A DNA stretch of 40,077 nucleotides from Actinocrinis puniceicyclus. Its GTDB lineage: Bacteria; Actinomycetota; Actinomycetes; Streptomycetales; Catenulisporaceae. Position 1 is the first letter of the stretch; each line of letters opens with the position of its first letter. A model generated the notes under the pieces. That model worked only from the letters and a program-made list of their open reading frames with translations. It did no database searches and was not told the DNA's origin. A program made the position numbers and the translations under genes. Positions 1-7,421 of this stretch are shown one piece after another. The DNA lies in the NCBI RefSeq assembly GCF_018283645.1, contig NZ_JAGSXH010000054.1, positions 1-40,077 on the forward strand. Reading direction: 5' to 3'.

Positions 1-83
1 CCCGCACCGCCCGGCGTCGGAACCGCCCCTCGCCGCCCGCAGTGTCCTCCCCCGGGACCGTGGCGGTGAACCCTCCGGCGCCC

Positions 84-144
84 GCGGAGAGTCCTCGACA
101 ACTCTCCGCCGCGGCCTCGTCGCTCCCCCGTGCGACGAGGCCGC
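84..144 (+). terminator. Tandem hairpins, likely terminator of an upstream gene
   Basis: Two perfect inverted repeats lie one base apart. The first (84-109) has a 9-bp stem, GCGGAGAGT with ACTCTCCGC, and an 8-base loop. The second (111-144) has a 12-bp stem, GCGGCCTCGTCG with its complement, and a 10-base loop, followed by a short T-containing stretch (145-155). No gene is visible in bases 1-274, so these probably end transcription of a gene to the left of the window. The direction is inferred from the T-rich side. Confidence 0.6.
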
Positions 145-231
145 CTCATTTCTCCCCCATATCCCCCCACGAGTTAATCCGGCCCATTGGCGTGACGCTC
201 GGCGGACAGCACGTGGCGGACGGCACACCCA

Positions 232-260
232 CCCCTTCTCGTCAGAGCGACGAGAAGGGG
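232..260. promoter_or_regulatory. Perfect 12-bp palindrome at the nadE promoter
   Basis: CCCCTTCTCGTC (232-243) and GACGAGAAGGGG (249-260) form a perfect inverted repeat with a 5-base spacer, ending 14 bases before nadE. It covers the place where the -35 element would lie for the -10 at 263-268, so an operator is plausible. A terminator for the upstream unit is the alternative, but no T tract follows. Confidence 0.5.
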
Positions 261-262
261 CG

Positions 263-268
263 TATGCT
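263..268 (+). promoter_or_regulatory. -10 element of nadE (probably leaderless)
   Basis: TATGCT fits the actinobacterial TANNNT -10 pattern and ends 6 bases before the nadE ATG. This would place the transcription start on or next to the start codon. No Shine-Dalgarno sequence lies before the ATG, which agrees with a leaderless mRNA. Confidence 0.5.
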
Positions 269-274
269 GGAACC

Positions 275-2059
275 ATGGCGCAGCTGAGAATCGCTCTGGC
301 ACAGATCAACCCGACCGTCGGCGACCTGACCGGAAACGCGCGGCTGATCCTCGGCTCGGCTCGCGAGGCGGCGGCTCAGGGCGCGCACCTGCTGGCAACC
401 CCGGAGATGGCGCTCACCGGCTACCCGGTCGAGGACCTGGCGCTGCGCCCCTCCTTCGTCAGGGCGGCCCGCGCCGCGCTGGACCGGCTCGCCGGAGAAC
501 TCGACCGGGAGGGACTCGGCGAACTGGTCGTCGTCGCGGGGTATCTGGACGACCGCGCGGCTTTGAACGGCTCCGCGCACGAGGGCGGCCGCACCGGGCG
601 CGGCGCCTGCTCGCCGGTGAACGCCGCCGCCGTGATCCACCGCGGCTCGGTCCTGATCCGCTCGGCCAAGCACCATCTGCCGAACTACGGGGTCTTCGAC
701 GAGTACCGCTATTTCGTGCCCGGAGACGTGCTGCCGGTCGTCCGGGTCCGCGGCGTCGACGTCGCCGTGGCGATCTGCGAGGACCTGTGGCAGGACGGCG
801 GTCCGGTCGCGGCCGCCGACGAGGCGCGCGCCGGGCTGCTGCTGTCGATCAACGCCTCGCCGTACGAACTCGAGAAGGACGACGTGCGGTACGAACTGCT
901 GGCCCGGCGCGCCGCCGAGGCCGGTTGCGCGGTCGCCTACGTCAACCAGATCGGTGGCCAGGACGAGCTGGTCTTCGACGGCGACTCGATCGTGGTCGCG
1001 GCCGACGGGCGGGTTGTCGCGCGGGCGGGCCAGTTCACCGAGGAGCTGTTCGTGACGGACCTCGACCTGCCCCGCGCCAACCAGCCCGCCGTGGACGCCA
1101 CGGCCGCCAACGGCATGACGATCCGGCGCGTGGTCGCGTCCGCCGACCAGGCCGAGCATTACCTGCCGCGCCCCGCGGTGATCACCCCGCGCCTGGACGA
1201 TCTCGCCGAGATCTACCGGGCGCTGGTCATGGGCCTGCGCGACTACGTGCGCAAGAACGGCTTCACCACGGTCACGCTCGGCCTGTCCGGCGGCATCGAC
1301 TCGGCCCTCGTCGCGGCGATCGCGTGCGACGCGCTCGGCCCGCAGAACGTCTACGGTGTATCGCTGCCGAGCCGCTACTCCTCGGAGCACTCCAAGGACG
1401 ACGCCGAGGAGACGGCCCGGCGCACCGGGCTGCACTACGAGACCGTCCCGATCGCGCCGATGGTCGAGAGCTATCTCAAGACCCTGGCGGACTCGGGCAC
1501 GGCACTGACCGGGCTGGCCGAGGAGAACCTTCAGGCGCGGGTGCGCGGAACGGCGCTGATGGCGCTTTCGAACCAACGCGGCCACCTGGTGCTGGCCACC
1601 GGCAACAAATCCGAGCTGGCGGTGGGCTACTCCACGTTGTACGGCGACGCGGTGGGCGCCTTCGGGCCGATCAAGGACGTGTCCAAGTCGCTGGTGTGGG
1701 CGCTGGCCCGCTGGCGCGACGAAGAAGCCGAACGGCGCGGCCAGGTGCCGCCGATCCCGCGCAACTCGATCGAGAAGGAGCCCAGCGCCGAACTGCGGCC
1801 CGGCCAGAAGGACACCGACTCGCTGCCGGCCTACCAGGTGCTCGACGAGATCCTGGACCTGTATGTCGAAGGAGACCACGGCCGGGAGGAGATCGAGGCG
1901 CGCGGCTTCGACCCGGCGCTGGTGCAGCGGGTGCTCAGGCTGACCGACACCGCCGAGTACAAGCGGCGGCAGTACCCGCCGGGCACGAAGATCTCGGCCA
2001 AGGCGTTCGGCCGCGACCGGCGGCTGCCGATCACGTCACGCTGGCGCGAAGTTCCCTGA
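275..2059 (+). CDS. nadE: Glutamine-dependent NAD+ synthetase
   Basis: Makes NAD+ from nicotinate adenine dinucleotide, ATP and glutamine in the cytoplasm, the last step of NAD synthesis. The 594-residue protein has the two expected domains. The N-terminal nitrilase-fold glutaminase occupies about residues 1-270; its catalytic Glu lies near TPEMALTGYP, its Lys near SAKHHLPNYGVFDE and its Cys in VAICEDLWQDGG. The C-terminal synthetase has the PP-loop LGLSGGIDSALV near residue 340 and the ATGNKSELAVGYSTLYGD motif. Length is normal for the actinobacterial two-domain form. The ATG at 275 is preferred because the nitrilase domain starts immediately and a -10 box sits 6 bases upstream. The last 24 bases overlap the convergent TetR gene. 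Confidence 0.97.
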   Translation: MAQLRIALAQINPTVGDLTGNARLILGSAREAAAQGAHLLATPEMALTGYPVEDLALRPSFVRAARAALDRLAGELDREGLGELVVVAGYLDDRAALNGSAHEGGRTGRGACSPVNAAAVIHRGSVLIRSAKHHLPNYGVFDEYRYFVPGDVLPVVRVRGVDVAVAICEDLWQDGGPVAAADEARAGLLLSINASPYELEKDDVRYELLARRAAEAGCAVAYVNQIGGQDELVFDGDSIVVAADGRVVARAGQFTEELFVTDLDLPRANQPAVDATAANGMTIRRVVASADQAEHYLPRPAVITPRLDDLAEIYRALVMGLRDYVRKNGFTTVTLGLSGGIDSALVAAIACDALGPQNVYGVSLPSRYSSEHSKDDAEETARRTGLHYETVPIAPMVESYLKTLADSGTALTGLAEENLQARVRGTALMALSNQRGHLVLATGNKSELAVGYSTLYGDAVGAFGPIKDVSKSLVWALARWRDEEAERRGQVPPIPRNSIEKEPSAELRPGQKDTDSLPAYQVLDEILDLYVEGDHGREEIEARGFDPALVQRVLRLTDTAEYKRRQYPPGTKISAKAFGRDRRLPITSRWREVP

Positions 2060-2758
2060 TCCGGCGCCGTGCCCGGCATCCGGCGGTTCTTCGCCGCAGA
2101 TCCGGCCCGGCTCCAGGGCCGCGCCGCGCAGCAGGTCGTCGACGAGCCCGACGCTGAACCGCCGGCCGACCGGCTCCGGGGGCGGGGAGTGCCGCGTCGC
2201 CGTCAGCATCGGCGCGGTGAGCATGAGCATGGCGCGCTCGATGTCGAGATCGGGGCGCAGTTCTCCGGTGGCCACGCCGCGCCGCAGCACCTGCCGGTAG
2301 ACGTCCCGGCGCGGCTCGATCACCACCTCGTGGTAACGGCGGTGGAGCGTCGGATTCGCCTTGCTGGCGTTGGCCAGCACGTTGTACGCCGCGCCGCTGC
2401 TCTCCTCCTGCAGGTGACGGCGCATCACCTCCAACAGGTAGACCAGGTCTTCGCGCACTGAGACGCCGGGCGGCGTGGCCTTCTCCCGCTCCGGATGCAG
2501 CCGGCGGCAGATCGCGTCGATGATCAGCGCCTCCTTGTTGGGCCAGCGCCGGTAGATGGTGGCCTTGCCGACCTTCGCCTCGGCCGCGATCATCTCCATC
2601 GACAGCCCGTCGTAGGTGGCGCCCTCGGAGAAGAGCGCGAACACGGCGTCCAGGATGGCCTCCTCGGCCTGGCCGCTGCGCGGGCGGCCCGGCCGCCGCA
2701 CCGCCGCGAACGCGGCGGTGGGCGAACCGGGCTTGACCTGATCGTCCTTCATCATCAT
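2036..2758 (-). CDS. TetR/AcrR family transcriptional repressor
   Basis: A 240-residue one-component regulator. The N-terminal helix-turn-helix lies at about residues 28-75; VGKATIYRRWPNKEALI is the typical TetR recognition-helix region. The C-terminal two thirds is the ligand and dimer domain, not conserved enough to name a ligand. It is 43 bases downstream of the efflux gene on the same strand, so the pair is probably co-transcribed and the protein most likely represses its own operon by binding near 4485-4549. Three consecutive ATG codons begin the frame, so the start could be up to two codons later. Its 3' end overlaps nadE tail to tail. Confidence 0.9.
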   Translation of the reverse strand: MMMKDDQVKPGSPTAAFAAVRRPGRPRSGQAEEAILDAVFALFSEGATYDGLSMEMIAAEAKVGKATIYRRWPNKEALIIDAICRRLHPEREKATPPGVSVREDLVYLLEVMRRHLQEESSGAAYNVLANASKANPTLHRRYHEVVIEPRRDVYRQVLRRGVATGELRPDLDIERAMLMLTAPMLTATRHSPPPEPVGRRFSVGLVDDLLRGAALEPGRICGEEPPDAGHGAGSGNFAPA

Positions 2759-2801
2759 CGTCGAGTGCTCATCCGTCCGCCGCTGGGGAGTTGCCCCGAC
2801 T

Positions 2802-4436
2802 CTATGCGTTCACGCTCGCGGTGGACTGTGGAACGCTCTGCGCGGCGCCCGAGCCGTGACCCGTGCCCGCGGTGCGGCGCGGCAGCCAGGCGAGCACCAG
2901 CACCGCGGCCGTGACGGCGACTCCGGACGCGATCAGCGTCGAGACGTGCAGGGCGTGCACGAAGGCGCTGTCGGCGGGCACGAGCAGCCGCACAAGCTGC
3001 GGGTGCGCCGCGGCGGACTGGGCCACGAAGCCCTGCGTGGCCTCGATCGAGCCGCTGACGCCGTGCGCCACGCCGGCCGGCACGCCGGAGCCGGTCAGCA
3101 CCGGCTCGATCCGGCCGCGGTAGGCCGAGGTGAGCACCGTGCCGAGCACCGCGATGCCGAGCGCGCCGCCGACCTGGCGGACCGTGTTGTTGATCGAGGA
3201 GCCGACCCCGGCGCGCTCGCGCGGCAGCGAGCTCATCACGGTGGTGGTGGCGGGCGGCATCACCAGGGCCATCGCCACCCCCTGCAAGGCGGCGATCGTG
3301 CCGTACACCCACATCGCCGAGTGCACGTCGATGAGCTGGTAGAGCGCCAGGGCCACCGCGATCAGCACCAGGCCGCTGAAGGAGACGGCGCGGGCACCGA
3401 AGCGCCCGACGACGCCGGCGGACAGCGGCGAGAAGATCAGCTGCGCGGCGGCGAACGGCAGCACCCACAGGCCGGCCTGCAGCGGGCTGTACCCGCGCAC
3501 CGACTGGAGGTAGAAGGTCAGGAAGAACAGGCTGCCCATCATCGCGAAGAAGGACAGCGCGACCGAGATGACGGCCGCGGAGAAGGGCCGGTTCTTGAAC
3601 AGCCGCACGTCCAGCGCGGGATGGTCGGTGTTGCGCTCCCAGACCACGAACAGCGTCAGCAGCGCCACACCGCTCACCAGCGGGCCCCAGACCGCGGGCG
3701 CGCCCCAGTCGCCGGTGTCGCCGCCGTGGATGACGCCGTACACGAAGACGACCAGTCCCGCCATGGAGAGCAGTACGCCGGCCGGGTCCAGCCGGCCCGG
3801 GTTCGGGTTGCGCGACTCGGGAACCACGAACGTCATCGCGATCAGGCCGATGATGACGATCGGCACGTTGATCAGGAAGACCGAGCCCCACCAGAAGCTG
3901 TCCAGCAGCGCGCCGCCGACCACCGGGCCGATGGCCACCGCCAGGCCGACCGATCCGGCCCACACGCCGATGGCCTTGCCCTGTTCGTTGCGGGGGAAGA
4001 CGTTGGCGATGACGGCGAGGGTGCTGGGCATGATGGCGGCGCCGGCGAAGCCCATCGCGGCCCGCGCGGCGATCAGCTCACCGGGGCTGCCGGCATACGC
4101 GCACAGCAGCGAGGTGAGGCCGAACAGCGTCATGCCGACCATCAGGATCCGCTTGCGCCCGAGCCGGTCGGCCAGGATGCCCCAGGTGAACAGCAGGCCG
4201 GCGAAGATCAGGGTGTAGGAGTTGATCGACCATTCCAGGTCGGCCTGGCTGGCGCCGAGGCCGTTCGGTTTGGGCAGTGCGATGGTTTTGAGCGCGACGT
4301 TCAGCACGGTGTTGTCGAGCACGACCACCAGCAGCGAGAAGACCAGCACGCTGAGGATCAGCCAACGGCGCGGATGGCCGCCCTGAGCGTCCTGAGTTCC
4401 GGCGGCAAGGCGCGCCGCCGGGGAGTTCTGTGCCAC
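2802..4436 (-). CDS. MFS multidrug efflux transporter, DHA2 (EmrB/QacA) family
   Basis: A 544-residue integral membrane protein with the 14-helix layout of proton-driven DHA2 exporters. Recognisable parts are the first helix with VVLDNTVLNVALKTI (motif D1), the cytoplasmic loop motif GILADRLGRKRILMVG (motif A), GFAGAAIMPSTLAVIANVF, and the helix region SVFLINVPIVIIG. DHA2 pumps typically export antibiotics, dyes or other amphiphiles; the substrate cannot be told from sequence. It is first in an operon with the TetR gene, and its upstream region carries a candidate TetR operator. Its C-terminal part after the last helix is short and Ser/Ala-rich. Confidence 0.93.
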   Translation of the reverse strand: MAQNSPAARLAAGTQDAQGGHPRRWLILSVLVFSLLVVVLDNTVLNVALKTIALPKPNGLGASQADLEWSINSYTLIFAGLLFTWGILADRLGRKRILMVGMTLFGLTSLLCAYAGSPGELIAARAAMGFAGAAIMPSTLAVIANVFPRNEQGKAIGVWAGSVGLAVAIGPVVGGALLDSFWWGSVFLINVPIVIIGLIAMTFVVPESRNPNPGRLDPAGVLLSMAGLVVFVYGVIHGGDTGDWGAPAVWGPLVSGVALLTLFVVWERNTDHPALDVRLFKNRPFSAAVISVALSFFAMMGSLFFLTFYLQSVRGYSPLQAGLWVLPFAAAQLIFSPLSAGVVGRFGARAVSFSGLVLIAVALALYQLIDVHSAMWVYGTIAALQGVAMALVMPPATTTVMSSLPRERAGVGSSINNTVRQVGGALGIAVLGTVLTSAYRGRIEPVLTGSGVPAGVAHGVSGSIEATQGFVAQSAAAHPQLVRLLVPADSAFVHALHVSTLIASGVAVTAAVLVLAWLPRRTAGTGHGSGAAQSVPQSTASVNA

Positions 4437-4484
4437 GGGTTCCCCTCCAAGGTTCCCGGACGCCCCGTCAGAATCGGGGCGGTT

Positions 4485-4549
4485 CCGTTTCGTATCTCGT
4501 TTCCGGGCAGCCTACCGCCACCCTTTCCAATACGCAACCGTTCCGTATC
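4485..4549. promoter_or_regulatory. Candidate TetR operators before the efflux operon
   Basis: On the minus strand the element GATACGRAACGG occurs twice (4485-4496 and 4538-4549 as plus-strand CCGTTYCGTATC). The second copy is part of an imperfect palindrome, ATACG...CGTAT at 4530-4548. Repeated near-palindromic elements in the promoter of an MFS gene linked to a TetR gene are typical repressor sites. Assignment to this regulator is an inference. Confidence 0.45.
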
Positions 4550-4628
4550 TCTGCTGCTCGATCGTGGTTCCGGGCGCGCGCTGCGCGGGTCGCCTCGGGA
4601 AAGCGGGTTTGGTAGGGTCACGGCCACT

Positions 4629-5315
4629 GTGAGCGAGGTGAATCGGCGATCCGACATACCCCGGGGTGGTCCCAGGACTCAGGGGCCTGAGCCGCGCCAC
4701 GCGTCCGGCTACCAGGGAATCGATCCAAGCCAGGCCGTGGAATTCCGCCGCCGACTGGATTATCAGGGCTCGGCGGAACTCATTCCGACCGCGGGACCTG
4801 ACGCGGCGGCGGATCAGGGGCCTGCAATCAAGGCGGTGTGGGAGCCGCAGCCGCGCAACGCGCCCCCGCCCGGGCTGCGCGAGTCGCGCCGCCGCGAGCG
4901 CCACCCCTCGGCCGACGCGGCGCGGCGCCGGGCGGCCGCCTCACGCCGCAAGAAGCGCACCGTGCTGGTCGGCGTCGCGGCGGCGGCGCTGGTCATCTGC
5001 GCGATCGGTGTCATCGGCCTCGACGCGGGTGGCGGCAGCCTCGCCAAGGGCACGGCGACCACGATCCCCCCGGTCGCCACGCCCACCGGGCCGGACAGCG
5101 CCGGCGCGGAGGACACGGCCGGCGGCGGCGGGAACCCGTCCGGCGCCAGCCCCTCGCCCTCCCGGTCGCCGAAGCCGTCCCCCTCCGCCCACGCGAGCCG
5201 CTCGAAGGCGCCGAGCGCCTCGGCCAGCCCGAAGGCGACTCGGTCCGCCGGCAGCAGTGCGAGCCCGAGCGCGTCGCCGAAACAGACCCACTGCTTCCTG
5301 ATCTTCTGTGGCTGA
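4629..5315 (+). CDS. Hypothetical single-pass membrane protein, Ser/Pro-rich exterior
   Basis: Not recognised as a named family. From the GTG at 4629 the protein has 228 residues. It begins with about 115 hydrophilic, Arg-rich residues, followed by a basic patch (RRKKR) and a single hydrophobic helix, VLVGVAAAALVICAIGVIGL. The C-terminal 90 residues are low complexity, dominated by Ser, Pro, Lys and Ala, ending in a short segment with two Cys, HCFLIFCG. The layout suggests a type II membrane protein with a flexible extracytoplasmic tail. A GTG at 4638 is an equally possible start. It is divergent from the efflux operon and convergent with thiE, with a strong hairpin between. Codon use is that of a real gene, though conservation is likely to be low. 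Confidence 0.65.
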   Translation: MSEVNRRSDIPRGGPRTQGPEPRHASGYQGIDPSQAVEFRRRLDYQGSAELIPTAGPDAAADQGPAIKAVWEPQPRNAPPPGLRESRRRERHPSADAARRRAAASRRKKRTVLVGVAAAALVICAIGVIGLDAGGGSLAKGTATTIPPVATPTGPDSAGAEDTAGGGGNPSGASPSPSRSPKPSPSAHASRSKAPSASASPKATRSAGSSASPSASPKQTHCFLIFCG

Positions 5316-5414
5316 CACCTGCCCGCGCGATCCCGGCGCCGCACGCGTCCGGTGCATGGGTAATCCGGGCCGGTGCACTGCGACGGTCACGGCGGACCTG
5401 CCGGGCGCGGACGA

Positions 5415-5448
5415 CCGCCGGGCGGCCGGCTTCACGGCCGCCCGGCGG
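5415..5448. terminator. Bidirectional terminator between convergent genes
   Basis: A perfect 14-bp stem (CCGCCGGGCGGCCG with its complement) and a 6-base loop lies between the plus-strand gene ending at 5315 and thiE ending at 5450. There is no clear T tract, which is common for actinobacterial terminators. Nothing else is seen in 5316-5414. Confidence 0.75.
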
Positions 5449-5449
5449 A

Positions 5450-6130
5450 TCAGCTCAGCCGGCTCGCCAGAGCCGCGGCCGCGGCCGCCGGGTCCGGCGC
5501 CTCGGTGAGCGCGCGCACCACCACGACGCGGCGGGCTCCGGCCCGCACGACCCGGTCGATCGTGTCCGAGCCGACTCCTCCGATGGCGAACCAGGGCAGC
5601 GCCGCGGGATCGTCCGGTGGCGCAGCCTTCGCCGCGTAACGCACCAGGTCGAGACCCGGCGCCGGGCGACCGGGCTTGGTCGGGGTCGGCCAGCACGGGC
5701 CGACACAGAAATAGCCGGTCAGCGGGTCTGCCACGGCGGCGTCTACCTGCCGCTCGTCATGGGTGGAGCGACCGAGCACCACCCCCGGGCCGAGCATGCG
5801 GCGGGCGAAAGGGGGAGGCAGGTCGTCCTGACCGAGGTGCAGCATCGCCGCTCCCGCCGCGAGCGCGACATCGGCCCGGTCGTTGACCGCGAGCAGCTTG
5901 CCGTGCCGCGCGCAGGCGTCCGCGAACTGCTCCAGCAGGTCCAGTTCCCGCCGCGCTTCCAGACCCTTCTCCCGCAGCTGGACGATGTCGACGCCGTTGG
6001 CGAGCACCGCGTCCAGGAACTCGGCCAGATCGCCGCGCTCCTGTCTGCCGTCGGTGCACAGATAGAGCCGGGCGCCGCGGATCCCGGGCCGCGGCGCCGC
6101 CTGCTCGGGAAGATCCACCTCAGAGGGCAT
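5450..6130 (-). CDS. thiE: Thiamine-phosphate synthase
   Basis: Joins hydroxymethylpyrimidine pyrophosphate and thiazole phosphate to give thiamine phosphate. The 226-residue protein has the TIM-barrel features of Thi[11 protein letters not shown] for pyrophosphate binding, [25 protein letters not shown] in the middle, [29 protein letters not shown], and the phosphate-binding WFAIGGVG near the C-terminus. About 20 N-terminal residues precede the barrel. The gene lies 11 bases after the Rv2175c-like gene, so the two form one transcription unit. I see no TPP riboswitch upstream of this unit, unlike the thiO operon on the other strand. Confidence 0.95.
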   Translation of the reverse strand: MPSEVDLPEQAAPRPGIRGARLYLCTDGRQERGDLAEFLDAVLANGVDIVQLREKGLEARRELDLLEQFADACARHGKLLAVNDRADVALAAGAAMLHLGQDDLPPPFARRMLGPGVVLGRSTHDERQVDAAVADPLTGYFCVGPCWPTPTKPGRPAPGLDLVRYAAKAAPPDDPAALPWFAIGGVGSDTIDRVVRAGARRVVVVRALTEAPDPAAAAAALASRLS

Positions 6131-6141
6131 CTCGACTCAGC

Positions 6142-6507
6142 TCAGAATCCGAGCGCGTGCGCGCGGCGGCGCACCTCGGTACCCCGGTTGTCGGCCAGCG
6201 CCTGCACCGGCGTGCCGGGCAGCGACTCGTCCGGGGTGAACAGCCAGCGCACCGACTCCTCCACGGAGAAGTGGTTGTCGGCGAGCAAAGTCAGCGTGCC
6301 GGGCAGCCCCTTGAGGATCTGTCCGCCGTCCAGGAACGCGGCGGGCACCGACAGGGCCTTCGAGTCGCCCCGGCGCACGGCCACGATCTGGTGCTCTTTG
6401 AGCAGCTGGCGGGTGCGGGTGATCGGCAGGGCGAGGCGCTCGGCCACCTCGGGAAGAGTCAGCCAGACGGGTACGAGCTCTTCGAGCTCGGCGAAGATGG
6501 ATGTCAC
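6142..6507 (-). CDS. Rv2175c-family DNA-binding protein
   Basis: A small (121-residue) winged-helix DNA-binding protein. The segment VWLTLPEVAERLALPITRTRQLLKEHQIVAVRR is the helix-turn-helix, followed by the conserved half with FLDGGQILKGLPGTLTLLADN. In M. tuberculosis, Rv2175c is a substrate of the Ser/Thr kinase PknL, encoded by the next gene. Here a PASTA kinase lies at 9740 on the other strand, separated by thi genes. The GTG at 6507 is chosen because it is preceded by a GGGGGG ribosome site 4 bases away; an ATG 16 codons upstream is the alternative. It is followed closely by thiE. Confidence 0.85.
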   Translation of the reverse strand: MTSIFAELEELVPVWLTLPEVAERLALPITRTRQLLKEHQIVAVRRGDSKALSVPAAFLDGGQILKGLPGTLTLLADNHFSVEESVRWLFTPDESLPGTPVQALADNRGTEVRRRAHALGF

Positions 6508-6519
6508 GCCCCCCAGATT

Positions 6520-6553
6520 GCCATGGCCTTCCGACAGCGCCCAACGCCATGGC
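6520..6553. repeat. Two copies of GCCATGGC in a divergent promoter region
   Basis: The self-complementary octamer GCCATGGC occurs at 6520-6527 and 6546-6553, 26 bases apart from start to start. It lies just upstream of the Rv2175c-like gene and within the region divergent to the membrane protein at 6647. The spacing is about 2.5 helical turns. It could be an operator, possibly autoregulatory, but this is only positional inference. Confidence 0.3.
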
Positions 6554-6646
6554 ACCGCCCGAGGTGGGCCCCGCCGGGCCGAGTCGGCGAAAGTTGCCGC
6601 CCTGGGTTTACCCCACCCTCAGCAAAAGGCCCTAGTGTGTGCGCCT

Positions 6647-7210
6647 ATGGAGAACACCACGACCCAATCCGGCGAGGAAAGCGAGACGGAGATCGTCTCG
6701 GCCGCCGCGCCCGAGTCCGAACTCGCCGAGTCCGAGCTCGTCGAGTCGAACGAGCCCGAAGAACTCGCCGATTTCGACGTCGCGGACGAGGACGGCGAGG
6801 AGAACACCGGCTCCGGCTTCGTCTCCGGTGCCTTCGGCCTGACCTCGCTGGCCCTCGCGCTGGCCTCGCTGTCCGGAGGCTGGCTCGGCACCGTGTACGG
6901 CGCCCGCGAGGAATACCTCGTCGAACTCAAGGCCACCTCGCAGAACACCCAGACCTCGCTCAACGCGTTCCACAGCAGCTGGCACGCCCAGGCCGCGCTC
7001 GGCGGGATCTTCGCGCTGGCCTCGCTGCTGATCGGCGCCGGCGTGCTGGCCTCCCCGGCGCTGCTGCTGAGCGGCAAGACCCCGGCGTGGGCCCGCGCGA
7101 CCGCCCTCGGCGGCGTGATCCTCGCGCTGATCGGCCTGCTGCTGGCGATCCTGACCTGGTTCAACGTCATCGCTCCCGGTCTGACCGCACCGCCCGCCGC
7201 AGCCGGCTGA
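6647..7210 (+). CDS. Hypothetical membrane protein with acidic N-terminus
   Basis: 187 residues, no named family recognised. Residues 1-58 are strongly acidic and Ser-rich. Three hydrophobic helices follow: FGLTSLALALASLSGGWLG, AALGGIFALASLLIGAGVLA, and a segment from TALGGVILALIGLLLAILTW. The loop between the first two helices (about 40 residues, ending near SSWHAQ) is hydrophilic. The ATG at 6647 is supported by a TAGTGT -10 element at 6633-6638, which would give a leaderless message; a GTG at 6635 is the alternative. It is divergent from the Rv2175c-thiE unit and precedes the thi operon. No function is assigned. Confidence 0.75.
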   Translation: MENTTTQSGEESETEIVSAAAPESELAESELVESNEPEELADFDVADEDGEENTGSGFVSGAFGLTSLALALASLSGGWLGTVYGAREEYLVELKATSQNTQTSLNAFHSSWHAQAALGGIFALASLLIGAGVLASPALLLSGKTPAWARATALGGVILALIGLLLAILTWFNVIAPGLTAPPAAAG

Positions 7211-7234
7211 GTCCGCGCTCATGTGTACGTCCGA

Positions 7235-7298
7235 CGGCGCCGCCTGCGCGTAACTCAGAGTGATACCCACATACCGCTGAGTAAGCGTGGCGGCGCCG
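7235..7298. repeat. Large interrupted inverted repeat before the thi promoter
   Basis: CGGCGCCGCC (7235-7244) and ACTCAG (7253-7258) are mirrored by CTGAGT (7277-7282) and GGCGGCGCCG (7289-7298). It could terminate the upstream gene (stop at 7210). Its right arm also covers the -35 area of the thi promoter. Confidence 0.45.
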
Positions 7299-7300
7299 GT

Positions 7301-7306
7301 TACACT
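7301..7306 (+). promoter_or_regulatory. -10 element of the thiOSG operon
   Basis: TACACT matches TANNNT and would start RNA near 7313, just before the TPP aptamer. The -35 is weak: ctgagt at 7277-7282, with an 18-base spacer. Confidence 0.5.
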
Positions 7307-7318
7307 TGCCGGAACGAA

Positions 7319-7414
7319 CAGCACGGGAGCCCGCCGCGGCGGGCTGAGAGGGGGGCACGCGGCCCCCGACCGTTTGAACCTGGCCCTGCGGCTTAAGCGG
7401 CGGGGCGGAGGGAG
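7319..7414 (+). ncRNA. TPP riboswitch (THI box)
   Basis: The leader carries the hallmarks of the thiamine pyrophosphate aptamer: an ACGGGAGCCCG start, the invariant CTGAGA at 7344-7349, an extra G/C helix (GGGGG with CCCCC, 7350-7368), the TTTGAACCTG core at 7373-7382, and the closing GGAGGGA. The closing strand GGAGGGAG (7407-7414) is also the ribosome-binding site of thiO, 7 bases before its ATG. Ligand binding would therefore hide the ribosome site and block translation, the usual mechanism in high-GC actinobacteria. Confidence 0.95.
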
Positions 7415-7421
7415 CGCAACG

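Noticed and set aside
2856-4628. Long open frame on the plus strand antisense to the MFS gene, continuous with the hypothetical gene that follows
   Set aside because: High-GC shadow of the transporter; its product is low complexity (Arg/Gly/His/Gln-rich), and the real downstream gene has its own start at 4629.
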